Below are positions 31,269 to 41,795 of a stretch of 64,000 bases of DNA, piece by piece (within the stretch, counting starts at the first letter, position 1; every line of letters begins with the position of its first letter). The position numbers were made by a program, and so were the translations under genes. Source of the stretch: Sugiyamaella lignohabitans (taxonomy: Eukaryota; Ascomycota; Dipodascomycetes; Dipodascales; Trichomonascaceae); assembly GCF_001640025.1 (NCBI RefSeq), contig NC_031673.1, positions 1,240,001-1,304,000 of the forward strand. Direction: 5' to 3'. The notes beneath the pieces were generated by a model that saw only the letters and a program-made list of their open reading frames with translations, did no database searches and had not been told where the DNA came from.

Positions 31269-31911
31269 GCGCACCTGAATCTACTTTCGTTTATTTCGAT
31301 TATATTTTCCTTCTCTTCTCTATAGAACATTTTTTTAATTCAATTTCAATTCCATTTTTTGCAACCAGCTTTTGTCAATATCAACCAGACTGTAGATGCA
31401 TGAGACTGCAGCAACCCCTGATAGTTCCGAAATTGGACTGCATATAGACAAAAATTGTGTTCAACAATGAAATTAGACAAATTATGTATAATAATGAAAG
31501 CCAACTTGCTAGACAGCTAATCGACCATTCAGATAAAGCAGAATTTGGTTTTATCAAGGACGCACGAAGTGATATCCAAAGAAACGAAACGCACTATAGT
31601 GGGCTGAATAAAGCTCTAGATTTATGATTTCACTGGCTAAACATCATTCAATGCTCTGACCCGAAAAAGATACCAATAGTCTATCTTAATATATTCAAAC
31701 AATAGCGAAACGACACTGAAGATAGTGCAGACGGACACTTTTCTTTGTCTTCAAAAAAATTCAATTTTGTTACAGATCAGCCGTTATAGCAATATGTCAG
31801 CTGACATCATCACATGTAACAGCTTAATCGGGAACCAAGATTCACACCACTCCTTGTTTCTTATTATCATCCAAGCAATAAAACTAGTTTCAATTGCTGT
31901 TCTATATTACA
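31269..31911. other. Intergenic region upstream of HSP31-like gene
   Basis: About 640 bp between tandem plus-strand genes. Short frames here (for example 31725-31961) overlap the downstream gene and look like chance. I see no RNA gene or repeat. Confidence 0.4.
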
Positions 31912-32628
31912 ATGACACTCCCAAAGAAAGTCCTTCTAGCAGTTACGAGTTTCCACGATAAATTCTATCCTGATGGCAGAAGTACCGGTGCATTCTACTC
32001 TGAAGCGTTGCACCCATACGAAGTACTCGCTAAGCATGGTTTCGAATTCGTGGTTGTTTCTGAGAACGGAGATTACGGTTGGGATTCTATCTCACTAGCT
32101 GAACCATTTTTGACACCAGAAGAGGTGAAAGTAAGCAAGGATACAACTTCGCCTCTCAATGTTGCGTTCAAGAATATAAAGAAAGCGTCTGAAGTTGACC
32201 CAAAGGAGTTCGGTATTTTCTTTGCTGTTGGTGGCCACGGCACATGTGTTGACTTTGAGACGGCGAAAGATGTTCAGAATTTAGCTTCTGAAATTTATCA
32301 GAATGGCGGAATTGTCGCATCTGTTTGTCATGGTCCTGTCATTCTTGCTGGCGTGAAGGATCTGAGCACAGGTGAACTTTTAGCTAAGGGCAGAAACGTC
32401 ACTGGCTTCACTGATCGCGGAGAAGAGGAACTCAAGCTCACTCAGTTCTTAAAAGATCACAACTATCCGTTTGTCGCTGAAGTTCTCAAGAAGGCCGGTG
32501 GAAAGTACAGCGAGCCTAAGGAACCTTGGGACGACTACTCAGTAGCAGATGGACGACTCGTTACTGGCGCAAACCCTGCAAGTGCTACTTCAACAGCAGA
32601 AAAGGCCCTTGCTGCTTATAATGCATAA
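31912..32628 (+). CDS. HSP31: Hsp31-type DJ-1/PfpI protein (glutathione-independent glyoxalase)
   Basis: The product is 238 residues from the ATG at 31912, equal to yeast Hsp31 (237); upstream codons in frame have no ATG. The DJ-1 catalytic triad region is clear: Glu31 in FYSEALHP, Cys139-His140 in ASVCHGP (nucleophile elbow) and a later acidic/His network. Family blocks VGGHGTCVDF and VTGFTDRGEEEL are present. Hsp31 proteins convert methylglyoxal to lactate without glutathione and act as stress chaperones in the cytosol. Confidence 0.9.
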   Translation: MTLPKKVLLAVTSFHDKFYPDGRSTGAFYSEALHPYEVLAKHGFEFVVVSENGDYGWDSISLAEPFLTPEEVKVSKDTTSPLNVAFKNIKKASEVDPKEFGIFFAVGGHGTCVDFETAKDVQNLASEIYQNGGIVASVCHGPVILAGVKDLSTGELLAKGRNVTGFTDRGEEELKLTQFLKDHNYPFVAEVLKKAGGKYSEPKEPWDDYSVADGRLVTGANPASATSTAEKALAAYNA

Positions 32629-33620
32629 GTTTTCACCACTCTTTGATCTTATTCTTTTCCATTTGGTGAAAGTACTATAATCAGAATTGCTGTACTTGAA
32701 ATATATCCAGTTATATCTATTTATGATCCGTAAAAATCATCTCTAGCTTGTCTTCGGCTCCAGCTGTAAATTGAGCCCTTGAATAGAGTGTCCGACTCGC
32801 TATTTGCAAGACATTGTTTTCTATTTCATAAATCGGCCAAAAGTAAGTTGAACAAGAGATAGCAACGAGATGACGCAGGAAAGAGAATTGGACACATCAG
32901 CAGCAGGGCGTATCGATACTGGGCATTTTACATCTGAACAATGCTCATACAATTCTAGCGGCCCATATTTTATGCTTCGGGCTATTACTGAGGTAGCATG
33001 GAATAGAGTGCTTGTTTCAGGTCTCGATCGCTGAACCATTGTCCTGCCAGAATATGCATAGCGGTATGGCGGTAAGACTTTCAGGCTTACTGACTCTCTT
33101 TGGACCGTCTTCCCCACAAGGAATACCTGAGGGTTCGTTTAGCTCGAAAGACCAGGTGGGTGGTAGACAGCGTGTGCTACAACAAAAGATCAGAACATAA
33201 GCAATCGGCAATGTCGTAAAACTATTGAATTCCTAATCAATGCTATTCTTTCGTTAAAGTTCGGTCTACCGGCACATTCTTGATGTGTCAACATAATTCA
33301 AATCACCAAAAATGCGACCCAGTAAGCTTATAATGATGGCTCAACATGTACAATTAGTCGATTTGGATTTAACATGCTTGACCAAAATTCTCAACTATGT
33401 ATGACAAGAGCCTATCTACATTAATAAGTACTCAAGAATACTTCACAACAGAGTTACCCATCACGATAAATTCATTTAATGTGTCAAGCACACTTCGCCT
33501 AATGTTATCTATAGTACTCAGGATACCAAGAACAAGTTATTAATAAAAGTTCTCGTGATCTTTAAGTTTGGTTATCGCTAAACTTAGGACCCTGATCGTC
33601 CGTCACATTGCGCCGCATTC
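32629..33620. other. ~1-kb intergenic region without a convincing gene
   Basis: It lies between the HSP31-like gene and MRS2 (both plus). The open frames at 32821-33117 (minus, 98 codons) and 33012-33211 overlap each other on opposite strands and show no motif, so I left them out. No tRNA or repeat is seen. Confidence 0.4.
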
Positions 33621-35372
33621 ATGTCAAGCAAGCATGATGTCGATCATATATGGCCACTATTTACCGCGTCCTTTCGTCAGACATATTCTTATGGTATGAA
33701 CAGTATGTGGCCCGCTGGTAGTAGGGGCGGAGCCAAGCTGCAATATTTGAATTCAGTTGCTGTTAGGAATGTACTTACTCGGCCAACTAAACTGCCTAGG
33801 AGGGACTCGATATCGTTATTCCGTCGGCTTGATATAAGAAGTTTGTGTCATGTAGCACGTCGAAAGACCTTTTCTCATAACAGAAATTTGAACAGTTCCC
33901 AACTAGATAAATTTCAGCCCTTCTGTAATCGTACCATCGTTCACACAATATTCAATACAAGTTATGTATCTGGGTTGAATACTAGAGGCAGACATTTCTC
34001 CAATCAGGAGAGTTCGCCAGGTAAAGGATTTGGTGAGTCTGAGAACATTTCATTTTTGCCCCCCAATTTCAACGCTGATGGAAATTTGAGTGAAGAAGAC
34101 TACATATTTGACTGGGCAACGGAACAACTTTCACGAGAAATAGGATCACATGGCCCAACTACAGAGATCAGCTGTACTGTGCTCGACGAGCACGGAAAGG
34201 TTGTTGAAGTGTCGAAGAAGTTTAGCAGAAAAGACTTCTTGGCGGAGCATAATCTTCATCCGAGAGACTTGCGTAATATAGACAGTCCTAAGGTGCGGTT
34301 GATCCCATCTATTCTAGTAAGAAAAGACTGTATTTTAGTCAATATGCTGGAGCTGAGGGCAGCTATTCGACACAATCAAGTTTTAATATTTGACTCTGTT
34401 GACAAAGGTAATAAATCTCTTATTGCGAAGCTCAGTCTGCTGGTTTATGATTTAGAGAATAAACTGGGCTCCTGCACAGGGAAGCAGGATGATATTCATG
34501 GGTTTGCTGCCTCGCAGTCATATGAACTGAAGGCACTGGAATGCATTCTCATGCACGCGGTGGCCAATTTAGATATTGAATTAAAGGGTCAGCTATCAGT
34601 GTTGAATGGTATCCTCGTGAATCTTGAGGACCATGTCGACCGAGATCTACTACAGGAGCTGCTTGTGCGAAATAAGGCCATGGCGCTGTTTTACCAAAAA
34701 ATCCTACTCATCCGAAATGTAATAAATGAGTTGCTAGACAATGATGAAGATTTAGTAGCCATGTATTTGTCTGAGAAAGTACAAGGCATTGAACGTGCTT
34801 CTACTGACCATGCAGAGGCTGAATTGTTATTAGAGGCCTATTACAAACAAGTTGATGAGATTGTTCAGCAGGCTGAACAGGTCATTTCGAATGTTAAAAG
34901 TACTGAAGAAATCATAAATATTATGCTTGATTCAAACCGCAATTCTCTCATGTTATTTGAGCTGAAAATAATGATAGGCACCCTGGGGTTTACAATTGCA
35001 ATGTTTTTCGCCGCTCTCTATGGAATGAATCTAAAGAATTTCATGGAGGAGTCTGATTATGGCTTCACTGGGACCACAGTTGTAATCTGTGCCATTGCTG
35101 GTGTTGTTACTGTTCTAAACTTTAAAAAGCTTGCCATTGTGAAGCGTGTTACTCTGATTGGTCACGGAGGGGACTCGCCAATCCCCCGTCGGTTCCTTCA
35201 TGGATCACAGCGTCTCAAGCAGGCGTTACCAAACATACCAACGGGAAATCCTGTTCCATTACCACGCAAACGTTTCTGGCACTGGTCGCGCCGTCACACT
35301 CGACGCAATGAGTATGATCACCACAAACGTGCCGTCATGTGGCGGTGGCTTGTTGAGAAACGGGATGCTTAG
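33621..35372 (+). CDS. MRS2: Mitochondrial Mg2+ channel Mrs2/Lpe10 (CorA family)
   Basis: The single exon of 583 residues has a long presequence rich in Arg/Ser/Asn and poor in acids (about 1-140), then a helical CorA-type domain. Two membrane helices follow: the first ends in the selectivity motif YGMNLKNF (GMN at 468-470), and the second is VVICAIAGVVTVLNF. The basic tail faces the matrix. Mrs2 forms a pentamer in the inner membrane and is needed for splicing of mitochondrial group II introns through Mg2+ supply. The presequence is long compared with S. cerevisiae Mrs2 (470 aa total). A second ATG at codon 10 (33648) is an alternative start. Confidence 0.93.
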   Translation: MSSKHDVDHIWPLFTASFRQTYSYGMNSMWPAGSRGGAKLQYLNSVAVRNVLTRPTKLPRRDSISLFRRLDIRSLCHVARRKTFSHNRNLNSSQLDKFQPFCNRTIVHTIFNTSYVSGLNTRGRHFSNQESSPGKGFGESENISFLPPNFNADGNLSEEDYIFDWATEQLSREIGSHGPTTEISCTVLDEHGKVVEVSKKFSRKDFLAEHNLHPRDLRNIDSPKVRLIPSILVRKDCILVNMLELRAAIRHNQVLIFDSVDKGNKSLIAKLSLLVYDLENKLGSCTGKQDDIHGFAASQSYELKALECILMHAVANLDIELKGQLSVLNGILVNLEDHVDRDLLQELLVRNKAMALFYQKILLIRNVINELLDNDEDLVAMYLSEKVQGIERASTDHAEAELLLEAYYKQVDEIVQQAEQVISNVKSTEEIINIMLDSNRNSLMLFELKIMIGTLGFTIAMFFAALYGMNLKNFMEESDYGFTGTTVVICAIAGVVTVLNFKKLAIVKRVTLIGHGGDSPIPRRFLHGSQRLKQALPNIPTGNPVPLPRKRFWHWSRRHTRRNEYDHHKRAVMWRWLVEKRDA

Positions 35373-35623
35373 ATATCAATCTGACATATTTATTTATATA
35401 ATTGCATTATATTGCCATCGGGCCATTCTCATCATTATCATAAATCATCACACATTACAAGAATACATCAAACCCAACACCTAAATGAGAAGTCACAGGC
35501 ACTGTTTATCACTGGATCCTGACCATTGTATTAGGTGCTAGACGAATACTGCTTGAATGCTGAAGTGTTCGAATCTACATACCAATTGTGTTTTGAAAGA
35601 TATCACAATGATAACTGAATAAA

Positions 35624-36296
35624 TTAAACAAAAAAGAGCTTTGCCACCTCGGAATTAGCGGCTTCTATATCGTTACTTAGCACAGTTACTGACCCCACGA
35701 ACCTCTCAATATCCGACGGAACTGTCTTAGGTATGTCACTAGGTAGCACCACGAGGTCAGACCTCAGGTGCTTTAGAACGTGAGTGATACCGATATTAGT
35801 CTCACAAGGGATCACTTTAAAATTTTGCTCAGATGTAACCTGGGCTCGCAGTTGAGCACATGAATTTCCTGAAACATTGGGTGTAAGTATTATCACAAGA
35901 TCAGGATATTTATCTAGCAGTGGCCTCAGTGGCACTCCGTTCTCTAGCAGTTGCTAAAATGTCGTTAGCTTGCGCGTTCTTCAACAAACCTTACGTCATA
36001 GACCGAATATTTTCATGGAAAATAATGTATGACTGTATAAGTCTCAGAAGATAGTGATTCCAATTATCTCACTGAACGCTTATACTTACTTTGGAGACTA
36101 CTAATGCAATTTTGGTGGATGGTTTTGTAGGGTTCGAAGTGGCTGATGATCGATTCGCATCATGGCGACTCTTCGCATCATCACTATTCGCTGTAAATGT
36201 TGAGTATAGATATAATCCAGCTCCAACCGCTAATGAAAGAGCAGCCAGTGGACCAACCCAGGACTTGATAGTCCTTGACTTCGTCTGCACCGCCAT
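35624..36296 (-). CDS. PEX22: Peroxin Pex22 (anchor of the ubiquitin-conjugating enzyme Pex4), two exons
   Basis: The exons 36090-36296 and 35624-35953 encode 178 residues, the usual Pex22 size (180 in S. cerevisiae). The 136-nt intron has GTAAGT, a CTAAC branch site and a TAG acceptor, and joins KIALVVSK to QLLENGVPLRPLL. The N terminus has one membrane segment at about 14-33 (VGPLAALSLAVGAGLYLYS). The rest is a soluble Rossmann-like domain (DLVIILTPNV, FKVIPCETNIGITHVLKHLRS). Pex22 holds Pex4 at the peroxisome for ubiquitination and recycling of Pex5. Sequence conservation in the family is low; the call rests on architecture, length and the ITHVLKHLRSD-type block. Confidence 0.78.
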
Positions 36297-36970
36297 GCCT
36301 ACAAATAATTCTTAGATAATTCAAAAGCCAAAAATAAGTTTAAAAATGAAGAGACTATGTCATATAAATTAACCAGGTGATAGAACTTCTCTTTATTCAA
36401 TGACAAAAAGCTTTCAATGCTAATTTGTATAAGTTAACATTCCCCAATAACCAAATGTTCCTAGCAAGAAATATCAAACTTCACCCCGCAGTTCCCCCTG
36501 ATCGGTGCAAGTGGGGTGTTCCCAACATCATCGAGTTTGCGGGTTAGGAGGTTGTTGGGACAGCCGACTGCGCGCTTGAGTCTTGATCCGAGGTAAATAT
36601 TGTGGATCATTTCTTAGCCAGATTCATTACCTGTAACGCGCTTACTGCTGTAAGTTGATGTTTTGTTCGTCTCTCCTTTATATAAACGGAGTCAACTACC
36701 AATGTTTGATCCGTCGATATTTTTTAAGCTATGTAGTTAATGCATGGACTGAAGTGCTTATAAAACAATATATTGCAAGGTTTGGCCCCAACAGTGGTGC
36801 GAAATATTAGGGAGCGCTTAGGATTCTACTATTTTTGAGGAATGGTATTGATTGATAATATTTCTACAAAATATGGTCGTGTCTGGAACATCGGGAATGT
36901 TGGCCGGGCGATTGAGAGTGCAGAATGCCCTAACTGCCTTCAATATACGTTTTATCATTCATCATGTTAG
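36297..36970. other. Intergenic region PEX22 promoter / IPL1 3' flank
   Basis: About 670 bp with G/C-runs at 36484-36489 (CCCCGC) and 36511-36516 (GTGGGG), both matching Mig1/CreA-like GYGGGG cores, about 200 bp before the PEX22 ATG. Glucose repression of a peroxisome gene would make sense but is inferred. Confidence 0.4.
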
Positions 36971-38240
36971 CTAAACAGTATCCCAGAATGGCTTATTTTT
37001 TAAGATCCATGGATGTTGTTGGACATCCTTCAGAGGCATTCTCTTATCTTGATCATGTTGTAGTAGTCGTTTGATAAGGTCGGCAGCTTCAACAGAAACG
37101 AATGATGGAATGCGCAAATCAACTTTTGATATACGCTTGTAGGTAGCAGCATGGCCACTCTCTTCGAAAGGTGGATTCCCTACAATGAACTCATATGCTA
37201 AAACGCCTAGAGACCAGATATCAACTCTATAATCGTGATCTCTGGCCTCGACCATTTCTGGAGGTAAGTAGTCGAGTGTACCGCACATGGTAGTTCTTCG
37301 TGATGTCGGAGCATGCACAGACCAGCCGAAGTCTGCTATCTTAATGTTACCGTCCATACCGAGGAGAATGTTTTCTGGCTTGATGTCCCTGTGAATTATA
37401 TGCTTCTTGTGCAGATAACTAAGCGCATCTGCCATTTGTGAAATGTATTTAGATGCCTTGACCTCGGAGAATCTTGACTCGCGACGGAGCACTTTGAATA
37501 GCTCTCCATGTGCCACATATTCAATAATCAAATAAACACGTTTTGCGTCATGGAAATGGCCGTACATTCTCAAAATGTTTGGATGTCGAAGGTTTGATTG
37601 AATTTCAACCTCTCGTCTGAACTGTGTTTCAACTTTAAACTCAATTAGCTCTTTTTTCTCCATAGCCTTTAATGCACAAATATAGCCAGAGGATTTTTCC
37701 CGTACACAGTAAACGCGACCGAACTTTCCTTTTCCGAGCTTTCGACCAATCTCAAATGAATCAAGGGTATATTGGTGTTGCTTACCTCCAATCCCAGAAG
37801 AAGCGATTCCTGATAATGGGTTTGACCGCCGTAAAATATTAGGATCGATCTTTGAATTTGATTGTTGTTGTTGCTGTTGTTGTTGTGTTGGGCCTGTAGA
37901 AGCTCCCGGTGATGGTGGTGGTGCCATATGACTACTTTTCCATTGTGATGGAGCAACTGAGACCGGACGAGGGTGTGTCTGTGAATGCGTTGGTGTGTGA
38001 GATTGTGGGATCTGGTTTTGATTCTGTAGTGTTAACTTTAACAAAGGATGACGAGGAAATGATGAATTTGAAGCCTTTATTGTAGTCTGCTGCCAGTTAG
38101 CTCAGGTCCTTATAAGAATCAAGAAATAGTCACTCAGCATTGAGACTTACCTTTAATTTACCAGATTGTTGCTGCGCTGACGAATTTTCGTTTAGCGACG
38201 TCCTCGCCATCTTATCCTCAAGCGATTGAACTGACGACAT
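36971..38240 (-). CDS. IPL1: Aurora kinase Ipl1, two exons
   Basis: The exons 38151-38240 and 36971-38086 encode 401 residues. The 64-nt intron has GTAAGT and CTAAC and ends CAGCAG, so the acceptor may slip by one codon. The N terminus is low-complexity and contains a run of eight Gln codons (37862-37885). The kinase domain (about residues 135-392) carries [13 protein letters not shown], the ATP lysine in [25 protein letters not shown] and the Aurora activation loop [16 protein letters not shown]. Ipl1 is the chromosomal-passenger kinase that corrects kinetochore-microtubule attachment. It is divergent from NRDE2 (591 bp). Confidence 0.95.
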
Positions 38241-38831
38241 TTCTAATCGTGTATCTGGGAGTTCTGATTTTATAATTGGATAGTAGTTGGAGGTGATGAG
38301 AAGATATGGGGTTGTTCCTACAGCATGATGTCGATATTTTAGTTGTGCAGATCCCTATCGTAATGGGATATACATCAACAAACAGTGCAGATGGGGCGCT
38401 ATACAAGAAGATGGACAAGATCAAATGTATAGCATTTGAATACGTGAGCTAGAAAATGCCATCAGTTATAAGAGACATGAAAATAGTGTGTATTGAAAAG
38501 TACTTTGAGTTGAGCTAAAGACCGTTTAATACTTTGGATATTAGCACCTAGCTATAATCTTAAACATACTCAGTGACAAAATGAATGTCTGTCAGTAAAT
38601 GTTAGAAATTAGTTCCTGGGACTCCCAACATTCTAATATCCTAAGACATTGTTATATTGCAGCTAGATCAAATAAGATATTTATTTCATGTTATTAATTA
38701 TCACATTTCGATAACTTCACCAGCAGCTTCACGGTTTTGCTGCAGATTGTGCCGCACATTGAACCTTAATCTCGCTGTACCGATGGCGATCACAACCGTT
38801 CACACCTTAGAATATTAATGAGGACATATTT
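38241..38831. other. Divergent intergenic region IPL1 / NRDE2
   Basis: About 590 bp holding both promoters. The minus-strand frame at 38218-38424 overlaps the IPL1 start and has no motif. No repeat or RNA gene is seen. Confidence 0.4.
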
Positions 38832-41627
38832 ATGGACGACCCCTCAGGCAGTTTCCCTAAATTTACGTCTTTCGGTGGGAGCAAGGAAAAGGACCGGAAG
38901 GGCTCTAGAGAGAGGTCTAAGAGAAGTGGGAGCAGTAGTAGTCACGGCAAAACCTCCAGTGAAATCAGATTTGACCGACGTCATAGCAAGATAGCGGAAT
39001 CTGGGCATGTAAGCAAAAAGCGGGATAGAGGACAGGAAGAAGAGATTAAATATTTCAAAGGTGAATCAGTTTTAAAAGGATCTGGGAGCCGTCATATACC
39101 CAAACTTGACAAAGAAGTTCAAGCGTTCCTTGATAATGTTACATCAGATTTGAGAAACGGTGGTAAGGCTCGCATTCAGCTGAGTGACCCAATTCCACCA
39201 ACACCGGGATTGTTTGAATATGACTTGATGGGTGATAAGTACAATGCGCAATTTATGAAACCACATAAGCCGTCGATTCCCAAATATTTCAGATCCACTT
39301 CAAGAGTAATCGGATTGCCTGGTAATATGCGAATTATGTTTTCTAAAGATGATTTGAGGAATGGAGATGTCGTCTTGATTGAAAAGTCAAGGGATCAAAT
39401 TGGTCCTGTTCTTTGGCATGATAATAGGAGTTTCATAACTAAACGACCAGTAAAATTTCTAGGATATGATGACCATGCGAATGACGAGATAGAAAATTTG
39501 CTTGAGATTGGGAATAAGGAAGCCGACGTCGAGGTTTTCTCTGACCAATATCTGCAGACATTATTGAAAGGCAGGGCTCTAATTTATGACACTCTTAATA
39601 GGGCACCAAATGACACAGATCTGTGGCTGAAGGTGCTTGAATATGAAGAAAATATTCTTCGTTATTCAAGAGCAGCTAAGAGTAATGTAAATGATATCAT
39701 TGATACGGTATTGCAAAGGGCTCTGAGGCATAATCCAGGAAATCGTTTGTTAATACAAAGATTTATAAGAAATCAAAAAATGCAAACCAGATCCTTTGAA
39801 AAATGGAGAGAGCTTGTAGTTGAATTTCCCAATGTAGTAGACTACTGGCTTTGCTGGGTAGATTCTACTTTTCAGCAGTCTGCAAATATTTCAGTTCTTG
39901 ATGTTATCAAACGTATACGAATCCAAGGCGTTTTTGACCTATTGGAAGCTAAGTATCATGCTCAGGTCATATCTCGTGAAGAAATGGAGCATATTTTCGC
40001 CGTCCTTATACATAAGATCGGTAAGTTTTTAGTAGAGGCGGGTTACTTCGAGCTAGCAATTGGAATCTACCAAGGATTGATTGAACTGAACTACTTTTCG
40101 CCTTTGGATGAATCGCTCGGTTTAGAGATTACATTAAAGTCATTCCAGCAGTACTGGAATATGGAGACCCCGCATATTGGTGAAAGTGAGGCGGTGGGGT
40201 GGCAAAATACAGAGCAGGTGTCGAAAGTTAGGACAGGGAGTTCATATCCTTTACCGGCTAGGTCAATCGATTTACCGGGGACTAAAGAAGAGTACAATCA
40301 GTTTCTAGCCTATAGAATTGTCCTTTTCCGAGACATAGAACCATTTTTAAAAATTGTTCGAACGAAGAGCGGTAGATCTGATCTTCTTTGGGGCTTGGTA
40401 GACATCTTGGAAGCTCCTCTAGTAGAATGGAAATATTCAACTACATCCCTTATTCCACAATCTGCTGGAGGTGATGAGAAACGTGAGATCATAGTCCTGT
40501 TTTGTGCTAGAGTGATATCGCAATTGATCAAGGGGTTGACATCCAATGAGAGAATCAACTTCGTAAGTAACGAATTTTGGGCATGGGCCATGCAATTTTT
40601 AGCAGAGTGGAACCAAAAGCATTTTGACCGACTGTCAAGAATCCTGATATCTCAAAATCAGCAAAATATGGACATATGGACAAACTATGCTAATGTATTA
40701 TTCAAGTCGAACGCTACCCTTGCACGGTCTATATTTGAAGGTGCTCTAAAGGATATGACAAGCGCGAGCATGATCAGCCGAATAAACTGCTGGAATCACT
40801 GGGCACTTGGCGAACTAAATGTAGATGGAGACTTTCGTAGGCTGCTTATCGCACTAAAGTTACAGGACCAAAACAGGGAGAGTCTTCAACAGTTCTTAGA
40901 TAGAGCGCCATTTAGTTTGGAAGTTGGGGTTAGTCGTGTTTTTCTCGATTATATTTTCTCTGATAAATTGCATCAAGGAGTAGCTCTCAGAAATGTGCTA
41001 CAAAGATTTTGGGAGTCAGTCGAGAGAAGCAAACTAGCTGTTGATTCCTTCACTAATCGAGCATTGTTAGCATGTTTGGATCATTATAAGCGTAATAACC
41101 CATTAGCTAGCACAGAAATTGTACAAGACTTTTTAGCCTCTACGATATTAAGTCGAACAGAGGAGTCTTGGCCCGATACTGCAATATTCTCCAAACTTGC
41201 AGAAGTGGAGAATGCTTTTGGCCGCAATTCCAAGTTGTCAGTCGCTATATCAGATAACAACAATATTGCTACTCAAATATCATGGCTTGTCTATAGCCTA
41301 AAAATTTCAAAATTGAATATATATTCAATAAGGGCAGTATATGAACGAGTGCTGGGGTCTGACAGTGAAGCTAGGGTCTGTTCTAGAATTTGGCATATGT
41401 ATTATGATTTCGAGGTCAATGTTGGTGAAGATGACAGCTACGATAGAGCTGCCTCTATATTGCTTCGCGGAATTGAGTATTGTGGATGGTCTTCTGAGCT
41501 TTATTATTTGTGTCTGCAAGAGCCGGTGGTCAATCGAGTTTCTCCAGTTACCTTGGAGAATATAAAGAAAACCATAAACCAGCGCCTGTTACGTCTGGGA
41601 TCTCGGGATCTCGCAATTAGCAGCTGA
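38832..41627 (+). CDS. NRDE2/Nrl1-like nuclear RNA-processing factor with HAT repeats
   Basis: The single exon of 931 residues has a basic Ser/Lys/Arg-rich N terminus (1-70) and then the conserved NRDE-2 block: KYNAQFMKPHKPSIPKY and FSDQYLQTLLKGRALIYDTLNRAPNDTDLWLKVLEYEE. HAT (half-a-TPR) repeats follow, with W/F...Y/W spacing such as FEKWRELVVEFPNVVDYWLCWV, CNRIWHMYYDFE-like and WTNYANVLFKSNATLARSIFEGAL. NRDE-2 proteins bind the RNA helicase Mtr4 and act in nuclear RNA surveillance, splicing and, in worms and fission yeast, RNAi-linked silencing. S. cerevisiae lacks the family, so its presence places this yeast outside that group. Confidence 0.87.
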   Translation: MDDPSGSFPKFTSFGGSKEKDRKGSRERSKRSGSSSSHGKTSSEIRFDRRHSKIAESGHVSKKRDRGQEEEIKYFKGESVLKGSGSRHIPKLDKEVQAFLDNVTSDLRNGGKARIQLSDPIPPTPGLFEYDLMGDKYNAQFMKPHKPSIPKYFRSTSRVIGLPGNMRIMFSKDDLRNGDVVLIEKSRDQIGPVLWHDNRSFITKRPVKFLGYDDHANDEIENLLEIGNKEADVEVFSDQYLQTLLKGRALIYDTLNRAPNDTDLWLKVLEYEENILRYSRAAKSNVNDIIDTVLQRALRHNPGNRLLIQRFIRNQKMQTRSFEKWRELVVEFPNVVDYWLCWVDSTFQQSANISVLDVIKRIRIQGVFDLLEAKYHAQVISREEMEHIFAVLIHKIGKFLVEAGYFELAIGIYQGLIELNYFSPLDESLGLEITLKSFQQYWNMETPHIGESEAVGWQNTEQVSKVRTGSSYPLPARSIDLPGTKEEYNQFLAYRIVLFRDIEPFLKIVRTKSGRSDLLWGLVDILEAPLVEWKYSTTSLIPQSAGGDEKREIIVLFCARVISQLIKGLTSNERINFVSNEFWAWAMQFLAEWNQKHFDRLSRILISQNQQNMDIWTNYANVLFKSNATLARSIFEGALKDMTSASMISRINCWNHWALGELNVDGDFRRLLIALKLQDQNRESLQQFLDRAPFSLEVGVSRVFLDYIFSDKLHQGVALRNVLQRFWESVERSKLAVDSFTNRALLACLDHYKRNNPLASTEIVQDFLASTILSRTEESWPDTAIFSKLAEVENAFGRNSKLSVAISDNNNIATQISWLVYSLKISKLNIYSIRAVYERVLGSDSEARVCSRIWHMYYDFEVNVGEDDSYDRAASILLRGIEYCGWSSELYYLCLQEPVVNRVSPVTLENIKKTINQRLLRLGSRDLAISS

Positions 41628-41795
41628 CTGGCTTAGGATTCTGCCTTTTGTAAAGTAAATAGACAGGATAATACAACAACCCACTATTTTATAAAGAGAG
41701 AGTCAAGGGGCTAAAAATTTGAAAAAACTCCAGCGTTCAGAGATCGGTGATATAATAATGTCCACAATACAATTTCTTATATATAGTGCAATTAT

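Noticed and set aside
32821..33117. 98-codon minus-strand frame between HSP31 and MRS2
   Set aside because: Overlaps other short frames on both strands, with no recognisable domain or splice signals.
11598..36296. ATG37, PEX22 and PCS60 as a peroxisome gene cluster
   Set aside because: They are separated by many unrelated genes and on mixed strands; co-occurrence in 30 kb is likely chance.
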